DNA of 64,000 bases from Ampelomyces quisqualis. Taxonomy: Eukaryota > Ascomycota > Dothideomycetes > Pleosporales > Phaeosphaeriaceae. Numbering within the stretch: position 1 is the stretch's first letter; each line of letters begins with the position of its first letter. Under the pieces are notes generated by a model that was not told the DNA's origin, did no database searches, and saw only the letters and a list, made by a program, of their open reading frames with translations. The position numbers were made by a program, and so were the translations under genes. This document shows, in pieces, positions 11,600 to 22,699 of this stretch. The stretch covers positions 2,790,001 through 2,854,000 of the forward strand of contig JAGTXZ010000010.1 of assembly GCA_018398575.1 (NCBI GenBank). Direction: 5' to 3'.

Positions 11600-12553
11600 C
11601 TTCTACAATAATTAATACTAAGTGTCTTACCTACGCTATAACCTTAACTAAGTTTATCTATAAGAATAAGTTAGAGCGTAAGTTAATAGCTCTAAGAGAA
11701 ATTATTAGAATTGCTAGAGCCTAGTCTTAGATAAAGACAGCTATCTAGATAAGAATTAACATTAATAGGCACAAAGAGACACTATAGGCCTATAAACTAG
11801 ATAGAGACAAAGAATACAACTTAGTTCTAGGTTAACTATAGATAAACTAGCATAATGTTACTGTTGTACTAGCAAAGAAATTAATATACATCTACTCTAC
11901 TTAGACACAAGTTAGAAGCTAGGAGAAAAGGAAACTTTTCTTACTATAGAGTATTACAGCAGCTGCGTACTTAGCCTAGCTATAACAAGGCTAGAAAGAC
12001 AAATCTATCTACCTTTACGCTGCGTTAATAGTAGATATCTAAAAGGCCCTAAAAACTAAACTTAAAGTAGACTCTAGGCTAGTGCTCTTAGATTACCTAA
12101 AAGAGAAATACAAAACCTTTCTACGCAAGGAAGTAGTCTAACTTCCTCTAGTAAGAGAACTTACTATTAATTATTGTATTAAGCTAGTAGAAAAAGATAA
12201 AAAGACTGTAGAGGTGCTATAGAGCCTACTATACAGCATATTAAGAGAAGAACTCCTTATACTCTAAAAAGAGCTTACTTTTTACCTAGACTGTAGCTTT
12301 ATATAGGTAAGCTAGTTAAGCGCCTCTACACTAGTCCTATTTGTAAAAAAGCTAGAGAAGAGCCTTTAGTTCTATATAGACTACTAGGCTCTTAACGCAA
12401 TTATAAGGAAGGACTAATACCTGCTTCTACTTATCTAAGAGACCTTAGCCTAGATTGCTAAAGCCAAATAGTTTACTAAAGTAGATGTTATCTAAGTATT
12501 CTATAAGATTAGGATTACTAAAAGAGATAAATAGAAGACAGCCTTCTAAACGC
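11600..12553 (+). pseudogene. pol: pol relic of A1, part 1 (protease and start of reverse transcriptase)
   Basis: Frame with a retropepsin-like region (about 11610-11880: 'LTYAITLTKFIYKNKL' and later 'YNLVLGQLQINQHNVTVVLA', the latter resembling the 'LG-PW-KKHN' end of fungal Gypsy proteases). It is followed by the reverse-transcriptase N-terminal palm (about 12320-12550, 'FIQVSQLSASTLVLFVKKLE' type text). The frame stops abruptly inside RT at the insertion of B1, at a GCTTT target, and resumes at 19660. TAG stops replace Trp and Gln throughout. Confidence 0.78.
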
Positions 12554-12558
12554 GCTTT
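12554..12558. repeat. Target-site duplication GCTTT, left of B1
   Basis: GCTTT before the B1 LTR, repeated at 19655-19659. The uninterrupted A2 copy has a single GCTTT at the corresponding site near 57900. Confidence 0.93.
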
Positions 12559-12857
12559 TGTAACAAGCACATGCAAACACATGTTACATCCAATACCTTA
12601 TAAAGGCTTAGTAACAGATTATGTAGGAAGCTAGCAAATCAGAACCAAAAGCGCTCTAACAGCGCTCCAACTTAGCTACTACGCCCACTATAAATATAAG
12701 CCTATAGCATAGATAGAGAACAAGTTTCTCTTGTCCTTCTGTACAAGACCTATAGGTGTATAGCTAATCCAGAATTCCTGATACAACACGCACTCCTATA
12801 TGCCTCTAATACGTATCTAATTCAATCCCAATAGCTGTACCTACCTGCGTTGTTACA
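12559..12857 (+). repeat. 5' LTR of B1
   Basis: 299 bp, TG...CA ends. It differs from the 3' LTR almost only by transitions. The region after it begins TTACAAAAGAAACTTTGTCC and would hold the primer binding site, which I could not assign to a tRNA. Confidence 0.97.
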
Positions 12858-13099
12858 TTACAAAAGAAACTTTGTCCTGCTAGTAATAGCATTTATATAA
12901 TATTGCAATTTACTTTTAAAAAGATCGCGTTGAAACGTCTAGAACCCTATCCAAATCAGATCTGTTTGCGACCTCAAATCTATTAAACACAGTTAGGATC
13001 CCTTAGATCTTTTAACAGCCAAAGCCTTTAGGTTTAGATCTTCCTATCAACACAACAGTTAGGATTACTTTAGAAAAGTCGCGTTTGGCGCTACAATAG

Positions 13100-14335
13100 A
13101 AACTCAGAGACTATTAATAACCTAGGAGTATCAGAGGCAACACTAATAACTCTCCCTAAAGAACTAACCCTAGGAGCCTTCCTCCAAGACAACTCTGTAT
13201 TAACTGTAACAACCTAGCAATAGAGTGCTAAAGCAAAAAAGACAGACACTAAGAAACCTCTTTAGCCTAGAGCTGCACTAAATCTAACCCCTGCCTAAAT
13301 AGAAGTTAATTAATTACAACAAGATTTGAAACAGGCGTTAGCAGAAATTAATTCTCTTAAGAAAGGACTAACTCTGTTAGTAGGACTAGACAAGCCCCTA
13401 CCTACTACCAAATTACCCTAGAATAATTCTGCACCCTGCTATTTATCTAACAGCTCTACATCTAAGTACTTACATCGCTATAAAGGCTCTTACCAACTTT
13501 AACAATCTAAGAAAACGCCTAATATAGACAATCTTAGTAATAGAAAAGATCCTACCTTCTACTAATAGCAGGCCTTAATCTAGGATTAACTTAAAATTAA
13601 CTTAGATTACTATTAGACTAAAAGACAACGCATGGCCTTAGTATAGGGCTACACTATAGGATTAGCCAAGGGCTATCTTAAGCTATAATATTTATTAGAT
13701 ACTAATTAAGAGCAATTCTAGAACGCTAAGCAAATAGTTAAGCTACTTAAGTCCTATTTTATTACAGGCAATAAGGTAGCCAAAAGCTGTGCAGCGTTTA
13801 ATTAATTGCAGATAACAAAGAAGAAAACGTTCTCTCTGTTTAAAGCTAGGTTTTTAAGTTCTGCAGTTAAGAGACAAGTACCCCCTTTGGAGTAGTTTTA
13901 CTACTTGTAGACTAAGATTACGCTAGGGTTGCAAGCCCCTAACCTAGGATTCAAGCACTAATAGAAGAACTTATTCAATTAGATAGTAGAACACCTTACT
14001 GCATATAATATAGAGCAGAAGAACAACCCTATACTAAGTATAACACTAGCTGCCGCTAAGTTACCAATCAGGTTAGCCCTACAGCAGAATTTAGAGCCAA
14101 ATTAGACTACTACTACTAACGCTCCAACAAATTCTGCGCTAGCCTATTAATCTACAACAGTGCGTCTTTCTATAAAGACTCCTAAGCTAGAATAACAGAA
14201 GACCTCTAGTAGTTGTTACAATTGCAGTAAGCTAGGACACTACTCTAGTAACTGCACAAAGCCTTATATGCGTCAGATTAAAGCTATAGAAGTAGATAAG
14301 TATAAAGATGCTTAAGAGCAACCCAATCAGAAGGT
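13100..14335 (+). pseudogene. gag: gag relic of B1 with intact CCHC zinc knuckle
   Basis: Plus-strand frame interrupted by TAG/TAA. N-terminal part has a Leu/Gln/Glu-rich probable coiled coil (about 13310-13390, 'QALAEINSLKKGLTLLVGLD'). The capsid-like middle has 'YTIGLAKGYLKLQYLLD' near 13650 and 'AFNQLQITKKKTFSLFKARF' near 13800. The end has a perfect retroviral-type knuckle C-x2-C-x4-H-x4-C at 14214-14255 (CYNCSKLGHYSSNC). Its conservation, against the lost Cys residues in the A1 and G knuckles, agrees with the lighter mutation of B1. The product would be the nucleocapsid/capsid precursor. Confidence 0.85.
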
Positions 14336-15079
14336 GTATTGTATAAGAAACAGAAGCGCCTAGGAGGACACTTCTCTCCAAGCCTAAGCTATTACAATTT
14401 ATCTTACCTTAACCTTTCTTATTTGTTTTGCAGTCCCTATTTCCTTATACCTACGCTTCTTTACAACTAAGGCCTTAGCTTACGCCTTAATACTCTTATT
14501 AACACTAGTGCTTAAAGTTTCCTATTTTTAAATTTACAAATTATTTTATCTATTTCCAAAGCCTTGCAGTAACCTATCCAGAAGCTCTCCTTCTAGGTTT
14601 AGGTACACAGCTTCAAGAATTAGATTACTTCTTTAGTTACTTAATATATTCAACTACACTTAAATATTAATAGCCAAAAGATTTTGAACTGTCTATTCCT
14701 TATCCTTAATCTTAGGTCTTAGAATTGTATACTTAGCCTCTAATAGTTAAGACAATTTAAGATTCAATTAGACACAGATAGGTTACAGTTTATTTGGCTA
14801 TCTAAGTACCCCCGTTTATATAATCCTTTACCCCCTATTCCTACTGTTCTATATTAAGCTATAGTGCCAGCTACTGTCTATCTCAATGTGCAACAACGCA
14901 ACGCCCTATAGGAGAAAGAAGACTATTGTATCCAAAACAGTCCTTACTATTCCTCTTCTTCTATTTATTATATTAAGAGATGCTTAAAGCTCCTATTAGC
15001 CCAAAAAATCTTAGAGATTCCTTATACCCTAACCAAGCAAACCCGCTTAGAGTCCAAATCCTCTCTAAGCACCTGCATA

Positions 15080-18000
15080 GCTCTTATTTCTGCCAATGCA
15101 TTTTACTTTATTATAAAGAAGCCCTAGAACAAGTTCTTTACAACAAGCCTCTATAAGATTAACAGGATCCTTGCCTCTAAGGACAACGCAAACAATTAAA
15201 GCCAATTAGATAAAAGATTACCTGCCTGTTACTCCTAGTATCAGGATGTATTTAGCAAGTTAGTAGCCAATTAATTGCCTCCTTACTGTCTGTATAATTA
15301 CAAGATTGTCCTTAAAGAACTATTACTAAATGCGTTTAGTCCCCTGTACAAGCAGAATCAAGAGAAGCTTAAAGCTACCAAGGCCTACGTCTAAGAACAC
15401 CTTTAGAAGAGTTTTATTAAGGCTAGCCAAAGCCCTTTTACTTTACCTATTCTCTGTATACGCAAACTAAATAGAGATATACGCATCTATATAGACTACT
15501 AGAAGATTAACGCCCTTACGCGCAAGGACATCTATCTAATCCTTTACATTAATAAGCTGCTATTACGTCTCTCTAAAGCCAAGATCTTTACTAAGTTTAA
15601 CATCTAGGCTGCCTTTAACAAAATTTGTATAGATTCTAACTCTAAAGAGTATACTACCTTTTAGACCTGTTATAGTATATACAAGTGTAAAGTTCTCCCT
15701 TTTAGCTTATACAATAGGCTAGCAATGTATTAGCGCTACATAAACAATATACTAATTAATTATCTTAACAATTTCTGCATTGCGTATCTTAACAATATTC
15801 TAATCTACTTAAAGGATATAAACTTACATCAGAAACACGTCTAAAAGGTCCTAGAGCGCCTACGTACTGCAGGACTCTAAGTAGACATTTAGAAGAGTAA
15901 ATTCCATGTAACCTGCACAAAGTATCTAGGTTACGTTTTAACAAACTAGGGCACTAAAGTTAACCCTAACAAGGTAGAAGCACTCTAAAACTAGGCTAAA
16001 CCTACTACAGTTACTAGCGTTAAGTTATTTCTTGGTTTTGCTGGTTTCTATTAACAATTTATTAAGGATTTCTCCTATATAGCTAAACTAATCCTAAAGC
16101 TTTAAAGTCCCTCTATACTGTTTAAATAGACTATAGACTGCTAACAGGCTTTTGATCAGATCAAAGCCTTACTCCTAGCTATTCCTACGCTATCTTATTT
16201 CTATCCTAAGTATAACACAAAGTTAAAAACTAACACGTTAGATAGAGTAATAGCAGAAGTACTCTTCTAGAAGCACTCTAACAACAAGTAGTATCCTGTA
16301 GCCTTCTACAGTTACGCCCTATCTAGGGCTAAGCTTAATTAAGAAATATACAACAAAGAACTTTTTACTATTCTAAAAGCGTTTAAGAAGTAGAGAGCTA
16401 AACTTACTTCTATACAGAGTTAAATCTAAGTGTATTTAGATTACTGCTCCTTAAAATACTTTATAACTACTAAGGTTCTTAATGCACGTTAAGCACAATA
16501 GGCAGAGATTATTACCTCTTTTAATTTCTGTATTAAGTACACGCCTAGTAAGCTTAACAAGCAAGCTAATATTCTAAGCCAAAGGGAACAGAACGTTAGC
16601 AAGGTTAAGGCTGCCTAACAAGATAACAAATCTTATGTACTTCTAGGACCTAAACGCCTAAACCCCCTAGTTAACTCTAAACTAGCTTAGAACTACGTCT
16701 GTAACTAGCTAGAAATTAATGTTTTAGCTATTTTAGTCTAATCTATTAGTGCCCCTCTAAATCTTAACTTGTTAGAACTAATTAAAGCCCTGTTAGCAGA
16801 GAATCGCTGCTCCTTTAAGGAAGAATGCCTTACGCTACTATAGCTGTATTGTGTCTAAGAAGGACTACTACTGTATTACTTACGCCTATGTGTACCTAAG
16901 GATTTCTCTTTGTGCACCTAACTAATTAGAGAAGCTTACAATTAAGTATCTACTACCTACCTAAGCGCTACAAAGATGTATTAGCTTCTGGCTTAGCAAT
17001 ACTACTAGAAAGGCATAGAGGCTATATGCAAACGCTATATACAAAACTGCGTTTCCTGTTAAAGATCCTATCTAAGACAGCTCTAATCCTAAGAGTTCCT
17101 CCATCTGTTACCAATTCCTAACAGGCCTATGCAGCATTTGTGTATAGATTTCAAGACATTTCTAACTAATTAGCATAGCTATAATTAAATTATAGTTATT
17201 ATCAATCGCCTATTAAAGCAAGCTATTTCTATCCCATGTTACAAGACTATTAACGCCTAGGAAATAGCTTATTTGTTTATTTAATAAGTATACCAATTTA
17301 GCTACACGCCTAAAAGCATAGTGTCTAACTACAGCTCCTAGTTTGTATCCTAATTCTAGTCCAAGTTCTGCAAGATCCTAGGCGTGCAAATTAAGCTTTC
17401 TACAGCCTACTATAAACAAACTAATAGACAAACTAAGATTATAAACAAGTATATTAATTAACAATTAAGGCCCTTTATATTCTACTACTAGAACAACTAG
17501 AGTAACCTTTTGCTAATAATTAATTAAGCTTAAGCTATACTGCCGCACTCCGCAATTAGTATAGCACTATACTAGCTTCTGTTTAGATCTAAACTATAAC
17601 AGAGCTAGGATTAAGTATTATTCCTTTTAAAACACAAAGATGTAAACATTAAGGATGCCTTAAGCTTAGCTACTTGTATGTATAAAGCCTAGCGCACAGC
17701 TAAAGACAATATAGAGAAGGCGTAGCAACAAATAGCTACTAAGGTAAACAAACATTATTAACCTATTAATTAGGCAGTAGGTAACAAGGTTTACCTCTTA
17801 ACCCAAAACCTATCTGTTACCTGCCTAAGTCGCAAACTCGCTAAATTGTAGAAAGGCCCCTTTAAAGTTCTAGAACAAGTTAGCTATTTATTTTAACTAA
17901 AGCTACCTAAAGGATCTAAAATCTATAACGTATTTGCTCCAGATGTACTCCGCAAGGACCCTAACAACCCCCTGCCTAGTTAGCTAAGCCTAAACCTATC

Positions 18001-18200
18001 TAGCATCCTAATTCAAGGCGTTAAAGAATAGAAAGTTAAAGAGATCCTAGCTAGTAAGCTATACTGCTCTATCCTAAAGTATTGTGTAAAATAAGTAAGC
18101 TATAATCCTAACCCTACCTAGTACAAGGCCTTAAACTTTATAGGCGCCCTACACATATTGCAAGCGTTTTATAAACGCTATCTAAAACAGCTAGGACCTC
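15080..18200 (+). pseudogene. pol: pol relic of B1: RT, RNase H, integrase, chromodomain
   Basis: The RT active site reads YLNN at about 15785 (YLDD with both Asp changed by mutation), in 'FCIAYLNNILIYL'. It is followed by 'VLTNQGTKVNPNKVEAL' and 'SVKLFLGFAGFYQQFIKDF' (about 15940-16075), the classical Gypsy RT/RNase H linker. RNase H occupies about 16130-16480 ('YSYALSRAKLNQEIYNKEL'). The integrase zinc-binding end 'QNCVSCQRS' is near 17040 and the core has 'LCIDFKTF' near 17140 and 'SIVSNYSSQFVSQFQSKF' near 17320 (D to N). A C-terminal chromodomain lies near 18005-18160 ('KVKEILASKLYCSILKYCVK', then 'SYNPNPTQYKALNF'), which would steer insertion to modified chromatin. The region 14340-15080 between gag and RT is mutated and should hold the protease. 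Confidence 0.88.
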
Positions 18201-18324
18201 TACAAGCGTTAGCCAAGTAGATTACAGCATAGGAAAAAGAAGTCAAAGATCTTACAGCATTGCAAGACAATTATATTAGGAAAATTAAACTTAATATTGC
18301 AACTACTACACTAGTAAGTAACAG

Positions 18325-19000
18325 CTATTAACAATAGAAGTCTTACTCTTCTATTAGATCTAACAGCAGACTATTGTTACTACTAGTAAAACGTTCTTAA
18401 TTGTCTAAATCCCTAGGTACAGACACTAACGCACTACCTAGTAGTCTTCTGTTCTAGCCCTACTTACTGCAAGTACTAGCCTCCTGCGCTACCTTCTACG
18501 CCTCCTCCTGCTCTACTAACTAATTAGCCCTTAATGCTATTATAACATCTACTAGCTAAGCAATTACACTAGTTAACCTAGCTATACTTCTCCTAAGCAA
18601 CCTAACCTCCTTAGCTATTGCCCTAACTTTCCTAGCTAGCTCCTCCCTCTAGTAATAAGCGCTAACTAACAAGTTAGCGTTATTTATGTTAGCTACCTGT
18701 GTAGTGCCTACTTACACAACAGCAGCTAACTAAAACGCTACCTTTTTAACAGCAGCCTCCTGCTCTAACACTACCTTGTTAGACTTGTCTCTACCTAAGG
18801 CAGCAAACCTGCAGTTAAGGGCCTTAGAAAGGCTATTATACTCCTAGCCTACATATAGGGGAACTAGGCAACACTTCTTATTTAAGAGTGTGCAATAAGC
18901 ACACTTCTTAGACACATTTGAATAGAATCTAAACTTAATATCAAAATAGCTACAGGCAAAAGCTCTTGCAGCCTGCAGGCAAACAACTTAATAGGCTAAG
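18325..19000 (-). pseudogene. Antisense ORF of B1: Cys-rich, coiled-coil protein of unknown function
   Basis: On the minus strand, opposite to gag-pol and between the chromodomain and 3' LTR, a frame of about 220 codons is interrupted only by a few TAG/TAA. Its N-terminal part contains 'ARAFACSYFDIKFRFYSN' and 'VSKKCAYCTLLNKKCCLVP' (about 18870-18960). This is a C-x2-C-x6-C cluster with basic residues, reminiscent of the first half of a fungal zinc-cluster or another zinc-binding motif. The middle ('EELARKVRAIAKEVRLLRRS', about 18620) is a probable coiled coil. The C-terminus reads 'DLDNQERFTSSNNSLLLDLI' near 18350. All stops are Gln/Trp-type, so it was coding. Antisense genes are known from some plant LTR elements; role here is unknown. 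Confidence 0.62.
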
Positions 19001-19340
19001 AGATAAGCCCTAGAAGGGACAAGAATAGGCATTATGTGTATCTACTATATAGTTAGCTAGTAATTAAGAAAGGACAAGGCTCAGATAGCTTTAGGTATAC
19101 AAACGTAAGAGGGAGAGTATAGAGAAGCAGTATACTAGAGGGCTAGCCTTGTATATATGCTTAAAAAGCTTAAGGTAAAGTTAGGAACGTTAAACGCGCT
19201 AGCGCGCCAATCAAAACAACAACAAACAGCTATATCACGTTATTCCAAAATAAACTTAAGGTAAATAAGAGTTTATAACAATTTAAAGAGGTATCTAAAA
19301 CGACACTAATACAGACCCAATTAATAGAGACTATTAATTT

Positions 19341-19355
19341 CAAGAAGGGGAGTAA
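19341..19355 (+). other. Polypurine tract of B1
   Basis: CAAGAAGGGGAGTAA lies directly before the 3' LTR and would prime plus-strand DNA synthesis. It confirms the plus orientation of B1. Confidence 0.8.
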
Positions 19356-19654
19356 TGTAACAAGCAAATGCAAATAAATGTTACATCTAATACCTTATAA
19401 AGGCTTAGTAACAGATTATGTAGAAAGCTAGCAAATTAGGACTAAAAGCGCTCTAACAGCGCTCTAACTCAGCTGCTACGCCCACTATAAATATAAGCCT
19501 ATAGCATAGATAGAAGACAAGTTTCTCTTGTCCTTCTGTACAAGACCTATAGGTGTATAGCTAATCCAGAATCCCTGATACAACACGCACTCCTATATGC
19601 CTCTGATACGTATCCAATTTAATCCTAATAGCTATACCTACCTGCGTTGTTACA
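19356..19654 (+). repeat. 3' LTR of B1
   Basis: 299 bp, exactly as long as the 5' LTR. Typical mismatches are CCA versus CTA and TCA versus TTA, in the direction expected of RIP. Confidence 0.97.
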
Positions 19655-19659
19655 GCTTT
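19655..19659. repeat. Target-site duplication GCTTT, right of B1
   Basis: Five bases after the 3' LTR match those before the 5' LTR; the host RT frame of A1 resumes directly after. Confidence 0.93.
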
Positions 19660-22600
19660 AGCCTCTATAAGTAGCTTGTAACACTCTTTAGACTTACAAA
19701 CGCTCTAAGCACGTTCTAGAGATATATTAATTAGACACTAAGAGAATACCTAGATAATTTCTGTTTAGCTTATATAGACAACGTGTTAATATATACAAGC
19801 AGGTCTAAGGCAGATAATAAGAAAAAGGTAAAGCTAGTAATCTAGAAACTTACTGCAGTAGAGTTACACCTTAATATAGAGAAAAGCAAGTTTAGCGTAA
19901 AGAAGACTAAATACCTTAGATTTATTATTAAGGCTAAGAAAGGAATAAGTATAGACTTTAAGAAAGTAGCTGCTATACGTTTCTAGAAGCCTCTTAAGAC
20001 AGTTAAAGAAGTCTAAAGTTTTGTTAGCTTTACTAACTTCTACTAACAGTTTATAAAAGACTTCTTAGAGCTAGCTACTCTACTAACTAGGCTTACTAGA
20101 AAAGGCGTAGCCTTCTACTAGAGCCCTAAACAACAGATGTTCTTTAATAAGCTAAAGAAAGCTTTTGTAGCAGAACTATCCCTAGCAAACTTTAATACAG
20201 AGCTAGAGACAGTAGTAGAATATAACACCTTAGAATAGTTAACTAAAAGAGTGTTGTCTTAATATAGTAGGGACAGACGCCTTTAGGCTATAGCTTACTA
20301 CTTAGTAAAGAACACAGCTGCAGAAGCTAACTACACTATCTATAATAAGGAGCTATTAGCTATAGTTAAGTGCCTAGAGTAGTAGAGAACTAAACTTTAG
20401 AGAGTAAAGTATTTTACTATGCTTACAGACTATAAGAACCTAGAATACTTTGCTACTATATAACTACTAACAGAAAGATACGTTTACTAGGTAAGGTTCC
20501 TTAGCACGTTTAATATTAGATTCTAATACTACCTAAGAAACATTAATAGTAGAGTAGATGCCCTTTCTAAGAAAGAACAAGATCTTCTTTAAGAAAGAGC
20601 AGACGCGCAGGTATAGTTCTAGACCTTCTAATTGTTTACTCCTACTTTAGAAACTAAAGATACAAAAGACCTAGTACTTGCTACTTTCTTTGCAGCTTAG
20701 CAAGGGGATTTGCTATAACAGAAGAGAAAAGCTAGAGTAGCTCTAAAACGTGCTTACAGATAAAAATGCTGCGTTAACTACTTCTCTTATAGCTTAGTAG
20801 AAAGATGCACTATAACAAAGAGAAGAAGAAATAGAGTAGCTCTAAAACGTACTTGCAGACAAAGATACTACGTTAACTACTTTCCTTACAGCTTAGCAGA
20901 GAGATGCACTATAACAGAAAGAGAAAGAAATAGAGTAGCTTTAAAACGTGCTTGCAGACAAAGACGCTACGTTAAGAAAGAAAAACGTTACTTATAACTA
21001 AAGTGTTAAGAAGCTCTCTGTAGTAAGAGATATTCTAGATTCTACTAAAGAAACTGCAGTACTACACATAATTACGCCTAGGTAAGGTCTATACACAAAT
21101 AAGCGCTCTAAAGGATTATTAGAGCCTGCTATTAAAGAGCTATAGAAACAGGCTATTTGTATAGATAAGGCCTACTAAGTAGCAGTAAATGCTGTTAGAA
21201 CAGGGCAGCAGAAATTCTCTTCTTATTTAAGCCTAAAAGTTTCCCTAGCAGAGTGTGCCTTAGACAACCTAGGACGCCTACTCTATAAGAAACACAAGTA
21301 GGTGCTAGAATGTATAAACCTATAAACCTATATTATTTTAGAAGCGCATAATTCCCTAATTGCTAGACACTTAGGTAAGGAAAACACTTATATAATATTA
21401 GTAAAAGACTACTTCTAGCTTAGAATATTCTTAAGTATCTACTAGTTTGTCTAAAACTACTTAGTGTGTAGCTAGACAAAGCTATAGAAAGAACTTAAAC
21501 AAGAATTACTGCGCCTACTTCTACTTCTAGACTAAATATAAAAGGAATTGTTAGTAGACTTTATTATAGGCCTTCTGCTAAGCTGTAGAATGCTACAGTT
21601 TATAGTAGTTACTAACTAACTAAGTAAAAACGTAGTGCTTGTGCCTATCTTAGACCTAGAAGTCTCTACTATAGTTAAGGCATTTATTAAACAAGTAGTT
21701 GCGTACTATTAGCTTCTAGACGCTATAGTGTCTAACAGAGGGTTATAGTTTGTAAGTAAATTCTAGTCTTTACTCTACAATAAGCTTAGAATACAAAGAA
21801 GAGTCTTAACAGCATACTACTCCTAGATAGATAGCACTACAGAGCAAATAAATAGTATAGTAGAAGCCTACTTAAAGGCCTTTATAAGCTAAGACTAGTT
21901 AAACTAGGCTGCTCTATGCCTACTAGCACAAATTGCTATAGCTAGACAAAATACAGCATCTATAAGCATTAGCCTATTCTTCTTCTAGTATAGGTACAAC
22001 ACAGACTCTATTTAGTCTAACCTAGAATAGACTGTAGAGAACTAGTATTAGTCTAGTATTAATAAGAGAGCTACTACTAAAGTAATAGCAACTAAGATAA
22101 AAGAAACAATAGACTACGTACAAGTAAAAATAGCAGAAGTATAATAAGAACAAAAACGCTAGGCTAACTACTACAGACAGAAAGCTCTAGAACTCTGTGT
22201 AAGGAATAAAGTGTAGCTCTAGTACAGCCGCACTATATCTAACAACAGACCTTTAAAGAAGTTAGATTAGAAAAATAAGAAATATACAGTTACAAAGGTT
22301 ATATTACTACACGTTGTAGAGCTAAGCGTACCCTCTAGGGTGCACTTAAAATTCTACGTTAACTGTCTCTAGCTTAATGTAGAGAACCTGCTTCTACACT
22401 AGAAGTCTAATAACTAGCAACTAGAAGTAATAATAGAAAGCAAAAACAAAGCTAATAAGAAGTACCTTGTTAACTATATTCTTATAGAATAATAGAAAAA
22501 GAAAGAGTAAGGTATATAGCTATAGTACCTAGTAAAATAGGTAAGATACGTAGAACTAATATAAGAACTGTAAGTAAATGTTGCTAACACTATAGCACTT

Positions 22601-22690
22601 ACTAAGTAGCTAAACAGAACTAGGACAAAATAAAACTTAGATAGATTGTTAGTAGAACGCCTATCTACTCTAACTACCAAATAATTATAT
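19660..22690 (+). pseudogene. pol: pol relic of A1, part 2 (RT, RNase H, coiled-coil repeats, integrase, chromodomain)
   Basis: Continues the RT interrupted at 12553. The active site reads YIDN near 19768 (YIDD) in 'FCLAYIDNVLIYTSRSK', then 'IIKAKKGISIDFKKVAAIRF' and 'VQSFVSFTNFYQQFIKDF'. RNase H occupies about 20120-20560 with 'FNKLKKAFVAELSLANF' and 'RVDALSKKEQ'. Three 33-residue coiled-coil repeats follow. The integrase zinc region 'FVQNYLVCSQTK' is near 21450. The core has 'LLVDFIIGLLLS' near 21560, 'AIVSNRGLQFVSKFQSLL' near 21725 and a 'TEQINSIVEAYLKAF' helix near 21840. The chromodomain is at about 22455-22620 ('QLQYLVKQVRYVELIQEL'). Glycine-to-serine and Asp-to-Asn changes and many stops make it inactive. 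Confidence 0.88.
20688..20985 (+). repeat. 99-bp in-frame coiled-coil repeat in A1 pol, three units
   Basis: Three tandem units at exact 99-bp spacing (matching positions 20751, 20850, 20949), encoding 33 residues such as 'DALQQREEEIEQLQNVLADK'. Heptad-like Leu/Ile spacing predicts a coiled coil. It lies between RNase H and integrase, an unusual place for such a domain. A2 has four units. Confidence 0.88.
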
Positions 22691-22699
22691 TAGTGCAGA

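Larger units (their letters stand above)
12559..19654 (+). mobile_element. LTR retrotransposon B1 (chromoviral Ty3/Gypsy), complete, the least damaged retroelement here
   Basis: 7096 bp with two 299-bp LTRs (TGTAACAAGC...GTTGTTACA), a 5-bp target duplication GCTTT and a polypurine tract AAGAAGGGGAGTAA before the 3' LTR. It carries gag with an intact CCHC knuckle, pol with RT, RNase H, integrase and chromodomain, and an antisense ORF between pol and the 3' LTR. It retains many TCA, CCA and TGA words that are missing around it, so it was inserted later or escaped part of the mutation. Stops still interrupt pol, so it is not autonomous. It sits inside the RT gene of A1. Confidence 0.96.

Noticed and set aside
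22474..22680. 68-codon minus-strand ORF, also seen at 60898-61119
   Set aside because: Both are antisense shadows of the chromodomain coding region of A1 and A2. The similarity between them only reflects the repeated element.
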